Assembly: GCA_020205615.1 (NCBI GenBank)
Contig: CM035165.1
Location: 89,156,005 to 89,220,004 of the forward strand
Direction: 5' to 3'
DNA: 64,000 nucleotides
DNA from: Panax quinquefolius
Taxonomy: Eukaryota > Streptophyta > Magnoliopsida > Apiales > Araliaceae
Shown here: in pieces, positions 1 through 11,232 of the stretch
Layout: the number at the start of each line of letters is the position of its first letter
Numbering within the stretch: position 1 is the stretch's first letter
Notes under the pieces: model-generated
Database searches by the model: none
What the model was told of the DNA's origin: nothing
The model's input: the letters and a program-made list of their open reading frames with translations, nothing else
Program-made: the position numbers and the translations under genes

Positions 1-1455
1 AGATGTAAATGTTGATTGCATGATTACTCTTTAGGTGTTGATTTCTTTTTATATTATATATATATAATATTTTAATCGTATTCAACCATGAAACTTATAA
101 ATCAGCATTGGTAAATCAAATTGAAATTATGTATATTAATTTAGATTATTTAATTTTTTAAAACAAGTTATAAAAGTTTTTAATAATAAATTTAATAATA
201 TTATTTTATTAATGATTGGTGGATTGTACTTAAATCTTATTAAATTATTTAGATTGAGCGGAGAGAAACTAAGCGTGTTTTTGGATTATACTTTGGGTAT
301 TCCATTGCCTAATTCAGTCTGATTAGTACTCCTTGGTGATAATCCTTTTAATGTTGATTTGTTCGTTTTGTTTTTGTTTAGAAGTTAGTTATTGTTTTGC
401 ATGTTTGTTCCTTCTCAAATCCACGTGATAGTTTCGTTTTGGAGCATTGATATTTAGAACTCATGTTTGTACTCTTTGAACTTGTTTATCATGGTTAATA
501 TTAATTTTGATTTTTGTAGTGATGTACATGTTAGTATGTTTTGGAGACTTGTATTGATAATTCGATTCGATCGAACATGTACGTTAGAACCCTTTTGTTT
601 GGTATTATGTCGCATGTGTTGTGACATGATATTTTGTTAGAATCTGTAGGGTATACGAGCTATAACCCACGTGGGGTACCACATGCATGTCCTCTTGGCA
701 TAGAGGCATGACACCTTAAAGTGGCGGTGTGATCGATCCTGGCGTCTCCTTTTTGTGCTCGGTGGGAGTTGGCCATTTGGTGTTTTTGTTGTGGGGCGTA
801 TGGGTGCGACCCTAGTTTTTTGTTACGTTACATTACATTATGCGGATTGGTGATGTTTGTGCTAAACACGCCTTCCGATTTCACATACATTGGATTCGCG
901 GTCGATGTGTGTGACTTACTGTGTGGCATTATGTGATTTACTGTGTGGCATTATTTGACTTACTGTGTGGCAAGGTATATTCTATTTTGTTCTGAGCTCG
1001 GTATGAAATAACACCCAGCCATTTGATTCAGCCTACTATTTTGTTGTGTTAGTTTTGTTCGTTTCGTTTCAGTTCGTTCGTTTCATTTCATTTAATTGAG
1101 TTAGTTATTTTGGTTCATTATTTGTATTTTATATCCGTACCGGGCATTTGGCTCATGCTGTATTTTTCTTCCGGCAGGTAATTAGGGGGATCAAGGGCAA
1201 GTGTGATGAGAGCTCCATTCATTCCAATGACTTAGAGATATTCTGTTTAGTCTTGATGTGTCAATTTACTTGAAATTGTAATAATTATTTTAGATTGCGG
1301 TTTGAGATAGTTTGAGATTTATTATGGTTGACTTGTGGTATTTATCAGTTATTAAGACTATTCTTTTGTGGCTTTGAGCCTTGCTATTAAATTTATCAAT
1401 TTTGTTATGTTTTGAGTAACCTCTCTTTCTATTTTGGAAAAGGGGAATTATTCTG
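1..1455 (+). repeat. Element 1: 5' LTR (partial, Ty3/gypsy)
   Basis: This stretch matches 7057-8508 almost colinearly, for example the shared start agatgtaaatgttgattgca and the shared end around gtaacctctctttct. It is followed by a primer-binding-like site and the gag start, so it is the 5' LTR of a plus-strand element. The first roughly 690 bases of the LTR lie before the window. The pair differs by scattered substitutions and many one- or two-base indels, so the insertion is not recent unless some differences are sequencing error. Open frames inside are short and AT-rich and are not genes. Confidence 0.88.
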
Positions 1456-1456
1456 A

Positions 1457-1471
1457 GTTAGTATCGAGCGG
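1457..1471 (+). promoter_or_regulatory. Element 1: degenerate primer-binding site
   Basis: The string ttagtatcgagcg lies just after the LTR end. It resembles TGGTATCAGAGC, the usual plant initiator-Met tRNA primer site, with substitutions and one missing base. Its position between the LTR and gag supports the call. Confidence 0.6.
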
Positions 1472-1633
1472 AGTTCTTTCTTGTAGAAAACCTATTTAGG
1501 TTTGACCTGTGAGTTTTGGGTAGACTTCTGGGTTAGGTTTTTGTTCTATTTGATTTTCCGTTCAGTTATCATATCAGCTATATTCAAATTTGTCTCTAAT
1601 CTGCTTTGTTTATATTCGTGATCTCTTTCTTAG

Positions 1634-2760
1634 ATGGCTCAAAGATCAACTAGAGTTGCTGGGAGGCGAGGTAACAATAGGGGAAGAGGTGAAGGTCGGG
1701 TCAATGCAACGACCTAATGATCAGATTAATGCTCGATTGGCTACCTTGGTGAATCGAGCGATGAACGAGCTTTACCTCGGTTGGTGGCACACAGGTAGTA
1801 CGAAGCGATCGGTGTTGCCACGAAATTCTGGCGCGGAGAACCAGGAAATAATGGTCCACAAAAAGCGTTGAGGAAGGAATGCGAGATGGTCGTGTCGTCG
1901 TGAGGGGGTTCCGATATGCGTGTGGTTGGAAAGGTTTGAAGCGAAACCATAGTCCTTGATTTAGCTCAACTCAATTGATCAAAGAATTGGATTGCTCACC
2001 TAGAGAAGATTTTTGATGTATTAGGGTGCTCGGATAATCGAGAGTATTGCTTGCGTTTACAAAATTTGGAAGGGATGCTGTGAGAGGTGGTGGAAAGCGT
2101 TGAAAAGCGACAAAGGGTGATGGCTATGTTGAGACACTTAGTTAGGCGGAGTTTTGTGAGGTCTTATCGCAGATACTTCTCACCATTTGGCGATAAAGAG
2201 GCCTATGTTAGGGACTATCTGTCCATTCGACGAGAAAGATGATGAGTCCATCACGGACTTCATGACGAGGTTTACTAGGTTGGCGAGGATTTGCGGGAAC
2301 CTCGGCGAGGGGCTGCAGTGGAACAAGCGGAGAAGTTCAAGTGGCGGATTCATTATAGGTATCATGACATCTTATTAAACAAGTTTCGGACGTGTCGTGA
2401 TGGCCAATGCGGCCAAAAATATTGAGATGGGCGGCAGGACTTTCGGTCTTCTAAAGCGGAGGGAGTCGAAAGAGGGAGAGATGACCGGCGAGGTCGAACT
2501 TGATTCGGCATGGGAGAAGTCGAGGTGGCAGTTGAGCGAGGGAATCGTGGTGGCGGCGAGGGCGATGGCGTGGCGAGAATCAAAAGCGAGGGGCTATCGG
2601 CGAGATGCCTCGGCGAGGGCAAAATCGTCGACTTGACTACCTTGGTATGGACAAAATCGTCGGTGAGGGCGAGAATCGTCGCGAGGGCAAAATCGAGGTC
2701 GTTATCGAGGACGGTGGTGGGGTAACGAATCTAATTTCGATAACTCCTGTCTTGCTACTT
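1634..2760 (+). pseudogene. Element 1: gag remnant (Ty3/gypsy)
   Basis: An ATG at 1634 opens a basic peptide beginning MAQRSTRVAGRRGNN, typical of the start of chromovirus gag. Further on, in shifting frames, are recognisable Retrotrans_gag pieces: a 'WIAHLEKIFDVLGCSD'-like stretch near 1990-2035, a 'RWWKALKS' block near 2090, and 'ITDFMTRFTRLA' at 2249-2285. Gag would form the virus-like particle. The frame breaks repeatedly by one- or two-base indels, so no full-length protein can be made. After 2400 the sequence becomes a low-complexity gcgagggcaaaatcg-type run where the glycine/arginine-rich linker before the zinc knuckle should be. Confidence 0.8.
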
Positions 2761-2789
2761 GTGGGGCAAATCATCCGGGAAGGCGGTAC

Positions 2790-3260
2790 CCATGAGACTC
2801 AGCGGTGCATGCTTTTTGTGTGGATAGATGGGTCGTATTGCTAGGGATTGTCTTGGGTCCACGCGGAAATGGTGGAGGTGGTGGTGATAATGGTGGCAAT
2901 GGAGGTCGGCGTCGGGGTGGTGAGTGTTTGCCTTGACATATAATCGGTGGCGAGTGCACGGTATTGTTTACGGCACTCTTTTAGTTGGTGTCGCGAGGCT
3001 TCTATTTTATTTGATCTGAGTTCTCTCTCATTCCGTTGTTGCTCGGTCTTTTTGTTCGGCTTTTTGGGCGTGCCATCTCGATCTTTAGATTATGTTATGT
3101 TTATTGCTACCCCGATGGGGACTTACATTGTTATTTTCGATTTGTATCGAGGGTGTCAGATAAGTTTTGGGGATAAGATCCGTAGCGTTAATCTTCTTAG
3201 ATGTGTATGCGATTTTGATGTCATTCTTGGGATGGTGGTTGGATAAACACCAAGCCACTA
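2790..3260 (+). pseudogene. Element 1: zinc knuckle and aspartic protease remnant
   Basis: Near 2800-2860 a stretch reads like C-x2-C-x4-[H to R]-x4-C (…ACFLCG…MGRIARDC), a decayed CCHC RNA-binding knuckle with an internal stop. Downstream are protease-family pieces: 'GTLLVGVARLLFYL' near 2970-3010, where the LFDTGS active-site loop is expected but garbled, 'IATPMGTYIV' at 3100-3130, and 'FDVILGMVVG' at 3210-3243, the usual DVILGMDWL with the W lost. The order gag-knuckle-protease fits Ty3/gypsy. Several frame changes make it non-functional. Confidence 0.72.
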
Positions 3261-3419
3261 TTGATTGTCGGCGAAGAAGGTTATATTTGGAGATGTGAAG
3301 TCTCGAATTCGTGTATCGGGGTTCTCGGTAGAGTAGAGTGGTGAAGTTAATTTGACTTTGAAAATTTGGAAAGTTGGTATAAAGGGTTGTGATGGGTATT
3401 TGGCGTTTGTGAAAGATAC

Positions 3420-4810
3420 CTCTAAGGGTGAGTCTCGTATTGAGGATGTTTCGATTGTTGCGTGACTTTTTCGATGTGTTTCTGAGGAGTTGTCGGGGTT
3501 GCCACCATGAGCGGGAAGTGGAATTTGCTATTGAGCTTGTTCTGGTGTGGAGAACTATTTCTAAGCGGCCGTGTCGGATGGCACCAGTTATTGGAGTTGC
3601 GAGGAATTAAAGGAAGCGATTCAGAGCTGTTAGATCGTGGTGTAATTCAATTAGAGTGTTTGGCGTAGTGGGGTGCTCGGTCTTGTTTGTGAAGAAGAAG
3701 GATGGGTACATGAAATTTGTGTATACTACTGAGAGAGTTGAACAAGATCACCATCGAGGAATCGGTATCCATTCTTAGAGGATTGATGACTTGTTTGACC
3801 AACCGAGGGGTGAAGTATTTTTCAAAGATAGACTTGAGTTGGGCTATCATCGAGTTGAGGTGAGGATGAGGATATCCCTAAGGCGACACCATTACTCGAT
3901 ATGGGCATTATGAGTTTTGGTGATGCCATTCGGGTGTGACTAACGCCCGGCGGTGTTTATGGATTTGATGAATCGGGTGTTGAGAGAGTATTTGGACCAA
4001 TTTGTCATTGTCTTTATTGATGACATTTTGGTTTACTCAAGTCTAAGGAAGAGCATGAGGAGCATCTTACATGCGGTGTTGGGGATTTTGCGAGAAAAGA
4101 AATTGTATGCTAAATTCTCTAAATGCGAGTTTTGGTTGGAAGCGAGTTGCATTTTTGGGCCACGTTGTTTCTGCTTTGAAGGCATTAAGGTGGATCTGAA
4201 GGTTGAGACTATCACTAAATGGCGAAGACCTACTACGGTGTGAGAGATTAGGAGTTTCTTGGGTTTGGCGGGGTATTATAGGCGGTTTGTGGAAGGATTT
4301 TCCTTACTTGCCTTGCCATTGACTCGATTGATGAGAAAGGGACGAAGTTTGTGTGGAATGAGGGCGGAGAAGAAGAGTTTTGAGGAATTGAAGAAAGCGA
4401 CTTCGTGCGGCTCTATACTTGCATTCAAGTCGGGGATAGGAGGTTACCATTTATAGTGATGCTTCTAAGAAGGGCTTGGGGTGTGTTTTGATGCAACACG
4501 GTAAGGTGATTGCTTATGCTTCTAGGCATGACTTAAACCTTATGAGGTGAACTACCCACACATGATTTGGAGTTAGCGGCGGTGATCTTTGCCTTAAAGA
4601 TTTGGAGGCATTATTTGTATGGAGAGACTTGTGATATCTTCACCGATCATAAAAGTCTTAAATACATTTTCACTCGAAGGAGCTCGATATGAGGCGAGGC
4701 GTTGGTTGGAGCTTCTAAAGGATTATGATGCTAGAATTCGGTATCACCGGGGAAGGCAAATGTGGTTTGCAGATGCTCTTAGTAGAAAAGAGTTCGAGGG
4801 AGTGTAGCGA
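3420..4810 (+). pseudogene. Element 1: reverse transcriptase and RNase H remnant
   Basis: The reverse-transcriptase order is complete but frameshifted: the lead-in 'EVEFAIELV' (3505-3540), 'PVLFVKKKDG'-like codons (3670-3710), 'YFSKIDL' (3815-3835), then 'MNRVLREYLDQFVIVFIDDILVYS' territory in an open stretch at 3953-4243. The catalytic YxDD box is present as FIDD near 4012-4025. RNase H follows, with 'IYSDASKKGLGCVLMQ' near 4450-4500, 'DHKSLKYIF' near 4645-4675, and the tail 'RRWLELLKDYDARIRYH' to 'ADALSRKE' at 4700-4797. The FIDD motif and the RNase H aspartates survive, but stops and frameshifts run throughout. Confidence 0.88.
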
Positions 4811-6310
4811 CCCTTATTACCTGACCTCGGCTTATTTAGGATATGGGCGGATCGAGTTGGAGTTGTATGTACGAGGTTCGGATGGGCATTTGGCGGGTAT
4901 GAGAGTGGAGCCCTCTCTTATCTCATGGTCGAAAAAGCTCAAAAGGAAGATGGGGAGTTGTGGAGTATGGCCTTGAGAATCTAGAGGAGGGCAAGCGATC
5001 TCGAGTTTCGTATTGATGACCATGGTGTGATTTGGTTGGGTGAGCGGTTGTGTGTCTGCAAGTCGGATCGATCATTCGAGAGAGATTTGTGTTTGGTGAG
5101 GCTCATAGTTTGCCAATTTCTATTCATCCGGGTTCTACAAAGATGTATAGGGATTTGAAGAGAATTTTTGGTGGAATGGGATGAAAGCGAGATGTGGTGA
5201 GTATGTTGGGAAGTGCCTCACTTATCGACAAGTGAAGATAGAACATCAGCGAGCTAGTGGCTTATTTTGTGAGTTAGACATTCGGTGTGGAAGTGGGAGG
5301 ATATCACGATGGATTTTGGACTGGATAGAAGACTTTCGGGAAGAATGATGCCATTTGGGTAGTGGTGGATCGGTTGACTAAATCGGCACACTTTTGGCTA
5401 TCCGTGAGGGTTACTCGGTGGATAGGTTGGCACAAATCTTCGAGGAGATTGTTAGACTTCATGGTACTCGGTGTCTATTGTTTGAGATCGAGACCCACGG
5501 TTCACTTCAAGATTACGGAAAGGGTTTCAACGAGCTTGGGGCATTTGGCTCGAGTTGATACTTCTTTCCATCCATCCAAAGTGATGGGCAATCAAGAGAG
5601 GACTATTCGGACATTAGAGGATATGTTGAGGTCTTGTGCACTTGAGTGGTGGGGTGGTGGGATGATTACTTGAGCTAGTTGAGTTTGCTTACAACAACGA
5701 TGGCATGCAAGTATTGGAATGGCTCCGTTTGAGGCATTGTATGGTAGGAAATGTCGGGCACCAACTTGTTGGGATGAGGTTAGCGAAAAAGGGCCGTAGA
5801 AGGGCTGAGTTAGTCAAATCACTACTGGAGAAGGTAGCGGTGGCTAAAGAGAAATTGAAGTCGGCTCGATCACGGCGTGAAGTGTTATGCTGATAAGCAT
5901 AGGAGGACTTTAGAGTTTGAACCTGGTGAGCATGTGTTTCTAAAAGTTTCTCCTTGGAAGGGAAACTTAGTCCGCGTTACATTGGTCCATTTGAGATTTT
6001 GGAGAGGGTTGGTGAAGTTGCGTATCGATTAGCTTTACCTCCGCAGCTAGCTCATGTGCACAATGTGTTCCATGTGTCGGTGTTGAGAAGTTACAATTAT
6101 CATCCATTGCATGTGGTGCAATATCCGTTTGATAAGATTCGGGAGGACCTTACTTTGTGAGGAACAATGAGAAGCGATTTTGGATCGTCGAAGCGGATTA
6201 TGAGGAGGAAAACAATTCCATTTGTTAAGGTTTTGTGGAGGAATCATTGAGGCGGGAGGCTACATGGGAGATGGAGGAGTCATTCGAGCGGAATATCGCA
6301 TCTTTTTAAT
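4811..6310 (+). pseudogene. Element 1: integrase remnant with chromodomain-like tail
   Basis: The integrase zinc region (about 5100-5240) is garbled. The core keeps 'ITMDF' near 5308-5320 and 'GNQERTIRTLEDMLR' at 5587-5631, which carries the catalytic glutamate of DD35E. The C-terminal block 'KLSPRYIGPFEILERVGEVAYRLALPP' lies at about 5960-6045, followed by '[11 protein letters not shown]', then a chromodomain-like 'IPFVKVLWRNH' near 6205-6248 and 'ATWEMEES' near 6260. The tail resembles the degenerate chromodomain of Tekay/Del chromoviruses, which tethers integration to heterochromatin; the lineage is inferred from motif style only. The element ends in a purine-rich tract and its 3' LTR. Confidence 0.85.
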
Positions 6311-6339
6311 AATTAGAGTGCGTTTATTCTTTTAATTAG

Positions 6340-6368
6340 GGGGCGGAATTCTTTTTAAGGGTAGGTGA
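6340..6368 (+). promoter_or_regulatory. Element 1: polypurine tract
   Basis: A purine-rich stretch (agggggcggaatt, then aagggtaggtga) lies directly before TGTAATATC at 6369. Its position just 5' of the 3' LTR is that of the plus-strand primer. The tract is interrupted by pyrimidines and probably decayed. Confidence 0.6.
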
Positions 6369-8508
6369 TGTAATATCAATAAAAAAATAATATAAAAAAA
6401 AATTTATTTTGTTTTAAAACATATTTTATGGACTTTGTTTTTTATTTGGGTCAAACTAGTCATTTAAGTTATGTGGGCTAATAAATAGTAATAATGTTGG
6501 ATATTAAATTTGTAAAATTTGGGCCTTAAAAATTTATTTGGGCTTAATTTATGTGAGTAAAATTAAAATTCTATTTAAATTAAGGAAGTTCATCAATTAT
6601 ATAAATAAATATTTAAACCCTAATCTATCTTAATTCTCACGTACATCTACATCGATAATTGACAAAAATAAGGAGGCGAGAGAGGAGAACAAAAGGATAG
6701 CATGAAAAAAAAAAAAAGAAGAAAATTTGCAGATTCTTTGTTGAATAGGGAAAAGCGAAAAGGTATTATAATCTTGCTATTAGTAATGAATGGTTGTAAC
6801 TTGTAATTGATTGGCATATTGAATTAATTAAAGCAGGTTCTAAGTTATATGTTGTGTCACGTGAATTCTTTGTGCAGAAATTGATGATTGCTTTTAAAAA
6901 AAAAAATAAAAATAAAAAAATGATAAAGTGGTTCAGTTAAAAGTTGCTGTACATAATAAGGATTATATATGTTTAGTAGGTTTTGTAGGATTTCAGTTTT
7001 GACAGACTTTTATTATTACTAAATATACTATTATTATATAGCGATTATATATATATAGATGTAAATGTTGATTGCATGATTACTGCGGTGTTGGTTGATT
7101 TTTATATATATATATATATATATATATTATATTTTAATACGTATTGACCATGAAACTTATAAATCGGCATTAGTAAATCAAATTGAAATTATGTATATTA
7201 ATTTAGATTATTTAATTTTCTTGACAAGTTATAAAAGTTTTAATAATAAATTTAATAATATTATTTTATTAATGATTGGATTGTACTTAAATCTTATTAA
7301 ATTATTTAGATTGAGCGGAGAGAGTCTAAAGCGTGTTTTGGATTATACTTTGGGTATTACATTGCCTAATTGAGTGCAGATTAGTACTCCTTGACGATAA
7401 TCCTTTTAATGTTGATTTGTTCATTTTGTTTTCGTTTAGAAGTTAGTTATTGTTTAGCATGTTTGTTCCTTCTCAAATCCACGTGATAGTTTCGTTTTGG
7501 AGCATTGATATTTAGAACTCATGTTTGTACTCTTTGAACTTGTTTATCATGGTTAATATTAATTTCGATTTTTGTAGTGATGTACGTATTAGTATGTTTT
7601 GGAGACTTGTATTGATAATTAGATTCGATCGAACATGTACGTTAGAACCCTTTTGTTTGGTATTATGTCGCATGTGTTGTGACATGATATTTTTGTTAGA
7701 ATCTTAGTAGGGTATACGAGCTATAACCACGTGGGGTACCATGAGCATGTCCTCTCTTGCACGAGGCATGACACCTTTAGTGGCGGTGTGATCGATTCCA
7801 CAGCGTCTCCGTTTTGTGCTCGGTGGGAGTTGGCCATTTGGTGTTTTGTTGTTGGGAGGCGTATGGGTGCGACCCTAGTTTTACTATTACGTTACATTAT
7901 ATTATGCGGATTGGTGATGTTTGTGCCAAACACGCCCCCGATTTCACATGCATTGGATTAGCGGTCAATGTGTGTGACTTGCTGTGTGGCATTATGTGAT
8001 TTACTGTGTGGCATTATTTGACTTACTGTGTGGCAAGGTATATTCTATTTTGTTACGAGCTCGGTGTGAAATAACACCCGACCATTTGATTTGACTATTA
8101 TTTCGTTGTGTTAGTTTTGTTCGTTTTCGTTTTTGATTCGTTCGTTTCATTTCATTTAATTGAGTTAGTTATTTGGTTCATTATTTGTATTCTATATCCG
8201 TCTTGGGCATTTGGCTCATCTTTGTATTTTTCTTCGGCAGTAATCGGGGGATCGAGGGCAAGTGTGATGAGAGCTCCATTCATTCAATGACTTAAAGATA
8301 TTACATTTTAGTCTTGATGTGTCGATTTACTTGAAATTGTAATAATTATTTTAGATTGCAGTTTGAGACAATTTGAGATTTATTATGGTTGACTTGTGGT
8401 ATTTATCAGTTATTAAGACTATTCTTTTGTGGCTTTGAGCCTTGCTATTAAATTTATCAATTTTGTTATGTTTTGAGTAACCTCTCTTTCTATTTCGGAA
8501 AGGGGTGT
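6369..8508 (+). repeat. Element 1: 3' LTR
   Basis: It begins TGTAATATC after the polypurine tract. From 7057 to about 8508 it matches the 5' LTR at 1-1445. At 8508 similarity to element 1 stops and similarity to the element-2 LTR starts mid-LTR, so element 1 lies inside, or replaced the end of, element 2's 3' LTR. An alternating TA run lies at 7103-7128. No target duplication can be checked, because the 5' flank is outside the window. Confidence 0.85.
7103..7128. repeat. (TA)n microsatellite
   Basis: About thirteen TA dinucleotides in the 3' LTR. The 5' LTR copy near 50-66 is shorter, so the tract has changed length since insertion. Confidence 0.9.
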
Positions 8509-8794
8509 TCTCATTTCTCAAGAGAAAATTGAAAGAAAGGGTGAGCTCAACTAGCCCAGTAAGAAATATTATAACTAAGATAATGCAAAATAAATTATCA
8601 TTAGCCTTCAACAGTATAACAACTGATAGAATATAATAGACAACAAGTTTTAGATCAAAAACTGCAGCGGAATAAATAATCCATTAGAAGAGTAAAGAAA
8701 AATATAAAATCTACTATCTTCTATGATTTAAAAAGTTTTTCACCAACTTTATCGCTGAGACTCAGTTTAATAAATAATCCACATCATTAACTCA

Positions 8795-9100
8795 TCCCTG
8801 CACTACAGGCCAAGGATATTTTTAGTATCACGACCACGAATTATCCATGCACTACAGGCCAAAGATAATTGTGTTTTCATCAACGATTCTGATCATGCCA
8901 TAAAATAATTCATCTTTGCACCCTTGGTCAGAAGAGAATCCATAGCCATAATCATACCAAAAGCATCCATCAATGCACTACACGGGCAATGAGGACTTTT
9001 ACCATATCATTCGTAACATTACGGTCATGATTACAACGAATAATCCCTGGTCATAATCATACCAAGTCCATCTATGCACTACAGGCCACAGATGACTTTC
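8795..9100. repeat. Degenerate short repeats, tgcactacaggcca motif
   Basis: The word tgcactacaggcca recurs near 8808, 8848 and 9074, with a decayed copy near 8973, each preceded by cat or ccat and followed by a purine-rich aaggata- or agatgac-like tail. The same block recurs in every LTR of this family in the window (14115-14410, 26110-26300, 32740-32945, 44615-44830). It is an internal LTR repeat and not a separate element. Confidence 0.75.
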
Positions 9101-9394
9101 AACAAAATATAAACATGAGGATGATGACAATGATATAAGAATTCAATAAAACAAGTTCAAGAATTAATTTATCCAGAACTAATAATGTCCAAATTGTCAA
9201 CATAATCTTTGCTTTGTAGAGTAAAATTCAAGAATGCTCGGAAGAATATTTCCATGAAAAGATATTGGATGAAGTGCAAATATCAAGGATATTCCACTAA
9301 TTTCATGGAGTATATAAGTCAAAACTTTAACCATTTGAGTATAATAAAGAATGGAATAACAAAAAAATCACCATGTGTATGCGGTGCCCATGCA

Positions 9395-9830
9395 TAGGCA
9401 AGTTATTCAATGAGAATACTAAATAACGGAACCGAGTCGGTGTAAATTACGACCGAACATGATGTTCAACGAATAATAAAGAATGAAATAACAACAGAAA
9501 TCACTATGCATGCGGTACGTCGCATAGACAGGTTATTTCAATAGAATACTAATAAGGACGGAATCAGGTCTGGCGTAAAATGCACAAACAGGATATTCCA
9601 ATAGAATAATAATAAAGACGGAAACAGGTCCTGCGTAAAATGCAGAGACAGGATATTCCAACAGAATAATAAAGACGGAATCAGGTTCGGCGTAAACGCA
9701 TTGAGCGAGGATATTCAATGTAATAATAAAGACGGAATAATAGAAGAATGTCACCAAGTATAGGGTAGCCCGCGTATACAAGTTATTGCAACAGAATAAT
9801 AAAGAATGCATTAACAAAAGTTCTCTTCAT
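9395..9830. repeat. Tandem array of about 55-85 bp units in element 2 3' LTR
   Basis: Units share caatagaataataaagacgg and a variable GC-richer part with gcgta and acaggatatt. About seven units are visible. Their spacing changes because some carry an extra aacaacagaaatcac segment. The homologous array in the other LTR is at 14690-15130. Confidence 0.8.
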
Positions 9831-10010
9831 GAATAAAAAAGAAATAGTACTCCCTACGAGTACAACAAATAATACACCCTACCTTAAAAAAACTGGATAC
9901 TGGAATAGTGAGGTAGCAGACTTCTCTTCTTCTTTCTCTCTATAATTTCTCTCTATAATAATTGCTCTAAAGCTTTTGTGAATTGGTGAGAAATGAAGGA
10001 AGAATGAGCC

Positions 10011-10020
10011 TCTATTTATA
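10011..10020 (-). promoter_or_regulatory. Element 2 3' LTR: TATA box
   Basis: On the minus strand this reads TATAAATAGA, a canonical plant TATA box. The same ten bases occur in both LTRs of element 3 (28520-28529, 34091-34100) and in the solo LTR (45629-45638). That marks the likely U3/R boundary about 30 bases further down the minus strand. Confidence 0.75.
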
Positions 10021-11215
10021 GGAAAATATAGTTTCGATAATTGCACATTTTGGGACTTGAAATATTACAGTATAATACCTCCAACTTTTCTTTCATTTTT
10101 AATTTAGTCATGCAAGTATTTTCAAACTTGCACCAACTCCCCTAATAGTACAAGAATGTGATTCAATAGTACACACATGTGAACAAATAGTTATATAAGC
10201 ATGTGAATTAGTAGCAATTAATTGCTAATTTATCCGATAAATTACCCGATTTATCAATATAACCCCTAGACATCAATTATCATCGGAATAGATGTCGATT
10301 TTCACTAACACAAACAATTCCAACATAATGAAACTATTTTTATCAATAATATAAATTTTGAAATTTCAAAGTTTGACTTTTCTGAAAAAAGTCAAGCTGT
10401 TGACTTTGACCAAATAGTGAATCCAAAAAAATTTGTGTTTATAGACTATTTTTACTAGTTTCATCGTTTCGGACTCAAATATCACGTCCGCGTCTCCAAA
10501 TTCAACTCCGAACAAAACTTTAATTTTAATAACATTCATCATTAATATTATAACTCACAATATTTAACAACCAGGTCGTTCCCAGGAAAGAGGGGCTTTC
10601 CAGATCGGATTTCTCCTTATCATGCGTAGCAATTAGGTGACCAAACCTCCTTGATGAAATTTCTAGACATTGTCAATATTGCAAATAATAATATGAATAA
10701 TTTTGTCGTCTCAATTATTGATTTAATAATAATAAATATTATGCGAGATGATCTTGTGACAATAATTGAATCAATAATATGAGAGATATGAAGCGGCAAT
10801 TATCGTGTAGCAATAATTGAGTATAATTGGTGACTTCTTACATAAGCATCAATAATCAATACTGTGTGCTACTCTTAACCATGCCAGATATTCTTGTACT
10901 TTTACTAACGGATAGTTCAACAGCTTTTAACGGTAATACTTTCGTAGTTATTTTTATAAAAAGATAATTATTTCGTTTTTTAACTACGACAATACTTTCG
11001 TTGTGGGGTCCACCAATGATTGTGTCGTCGTACGGATATTCCCCGACAAAAAGAATATTCCCCGACCAAACGAATATTTTATAACAACTTGCATACTTTG
11101 CAAAATTTAAAAATACTACCCACAACTATAACATTATATCAAATCCACTCCATAATATTTAAAAAATTTATTTTGAGAAAATTAAATATTTATTCATAAA
11201 ATCTAGGGTCTCACA

Positions 11216-11232
11216 ATCTCCCCTCCTTATGG
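11216..11232 (-). promoter_or_regulatory. Element 2: polypurine tract
   Basis: On the minus strand this reads CCATAAGGAGGGGAGAT and abuts the LTR start TGTGAGACCC. It is the expected plus-strand primer and fixes the element's orientation. Confidence 0.88.

Larger units (their letters stand above)
8509..11215 (-). repeat. Element 2: 3' LTR (truncated)
   Basis: It matches 13834-16526 colinearly, from gttctcatttc through ggtctcaca at its high-coordinate end. Read on the minus strand it begins TGTGAGACCC, next to a polypurine tract at 11216. Its final roughly 260 bases, present in the partner copy at 13574-13833, are missing at the junction with element 1. It contains short dispersed repeats (8800-9095), a 60 bp-class tandem array (9395-9830) and an intact TATA box (10011-10020). 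Confidence 0.9.

Noticed and set aside
2362..2636. Overlapping ORFs on both strands around 2360-2730
   Set aside because: Shadows of the Gly/Arg-rich gag linker of element 1; no motif beyond low complexity.
7095..7373. 92-codon ORF in the 3' LTR of element 1
   Set aside because: AT-rich LTR sequence starting in a (TA)n run; the 5' LTR copy is broken in this frame.
9395..9830. Regular repeat-spacer array that looks CRISPR-like
   Set aside because: The units are imperfect, their 'spacers' are also repeated, there are no cas genes, and the array lies inside a plant LTR present in several copies.
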